From Trichoplax adhaerens (Eukaryota > Placozoa > Uniplacotomia > Trichoplacea > Trichoplacidae), in assembly GCF_000150275.1 (NCBI RefSeq), contig NW_002060948.1:383066-447065 (forward strand): DNA of 64,000 nt, read 5' to 3'. Positions 63,518-64,000 of this stretch are shown here, one piece after another; positions within the stretch are counted from its first letter, which is position 1, and every line of letters begins with the position of its first letter. The position numbers and the translations under genes were made by a program. The notes under the pieces were generated by a model. It had not been told where the DNA came from. It did no database searches and saw only the letters and a list, made by a program, of their open reading frames with translations.

Positions 63518-64000
63518 TGATAATGAAATGTAGTAACCCTAGTTGTATCAACCCGTTATTTAAACTACTACTCGTCAGTCGCCACTAACAGGAATTATAA
63601 TTAAAATGTATAAAGAGTAACCCATAGAAAAAATATTCAATAGTAATAGAAATGGCATCATTACTGAATTTTACACCCTTATCTGTGATTAACAGTATTT
63701 GATAATATTGTATTATCATTATTACCCCCCTCAGCTGATTATATAATATATAAATTGTTGATCAATGATGTACAAAGTATAAAATTTTCTTTATAGCCAT
63801 TTGATAACTGTAAGCAATAATTTAATAAGTCCACAAATCATATTAGAATAATTGGCATGATCATGATTTAGCTTCCCAAAAATGATCATACCTAATTTTA
63901 TTTACGATCAACCAAACATGGAGATAGCAAATCAAGTACAAATTCTATTTACTATACCAACAGTCATTCGTTATTACCATATTGAAATAATAAAGAGTGA
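63518..64000. other. Right-edge sequence, nothing recognised
   Basis: AT-rich sequence without an open frame, RNA gene or repeat that I can support. It could be intron of a gene starting at about 63252. Confidence 0.4.

Noticed and set aside
1-64000. CRISPR-like, prophage, operon or transposase-encoding systems
   Set aside because: Repeats lack regular short spacers, no integrase, transposase, reverse transcriptase or phage-like frame was recognised, and gene structure is intron-rich eukaryotic.

Overview
The window reads as nuclear DNA of an early-branching animal: AT-rich, with intron-dense genes (mostly 40-250 nt exons), animal-type proteins (reticulon, MAPKBP1/WDR62, RPAP1, TSPO, an intronless rhodopsin-type receptor) and one eukaryotic tRNA. 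Compact introns, the intronless receptor gene and moderate gene spacing make a placozoan (Trichoplax/Hoilungia type) my best guess. That is inference from gene style and was not tested by a search. I see no bacterial operons, CRISPR arrays or intact transposase genes.

Layout. 1-5866 (-): RPAP1, a Pol II assembly factor, running off the left edge. 7654-8133 (-): intronless TSPO. 8651-9920: a 115/149-bp minisatellite. 10754-14824 (+): a complete eight-exon reticulon. 16171-28913 (-): a very exon-rich MAPKBP1/WDR62 WD40 scaffold whose first exon was not found. 29130-34640: repeat country, with three different arrays, a microsatellite, a G-quadruplex-like run and a palindromic MITE-like element. 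35776-36729 (-): intronless class A-like GPCR. 36730-42176: mostly empty, with a few coding-like relics. 42177-45694 (+): MOCS3/UBA4, which reads through in frame only if two of its introns are AT-AC (U12-type). 45695-53419: intergenic, with a degenerate ~180-bp array near 49.6-50.7 kb. 53471-56767 (-): NOP53, twelve exons. 57129-57210 (+): tRNA-Ser(GCT) with a T8 terminator. 59710-62139 (-): TIMM50. The right edge holds an unidentified coding-like segment on the + strand.

The genes do not form a pathway. They are housekeeping genes for Pol II assembly, ribosome biogenesis, mitochondrial import, tRNA thiolation/molybdopterin sulfur transfer and ER shaping, plus a signalling scaffold and a receptor. 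The most notable observations are the two AT-AC introns in one MOCS3 gene, a phase-neutral tandem exon duplication in MAPKBP1/WDR62, and a chimeric satellite region hosting a palindromic element flanked by TA. I found no convincing wholly new biological system. Exon models were made by hand from splice signals, reading phase and remembered family sequence.
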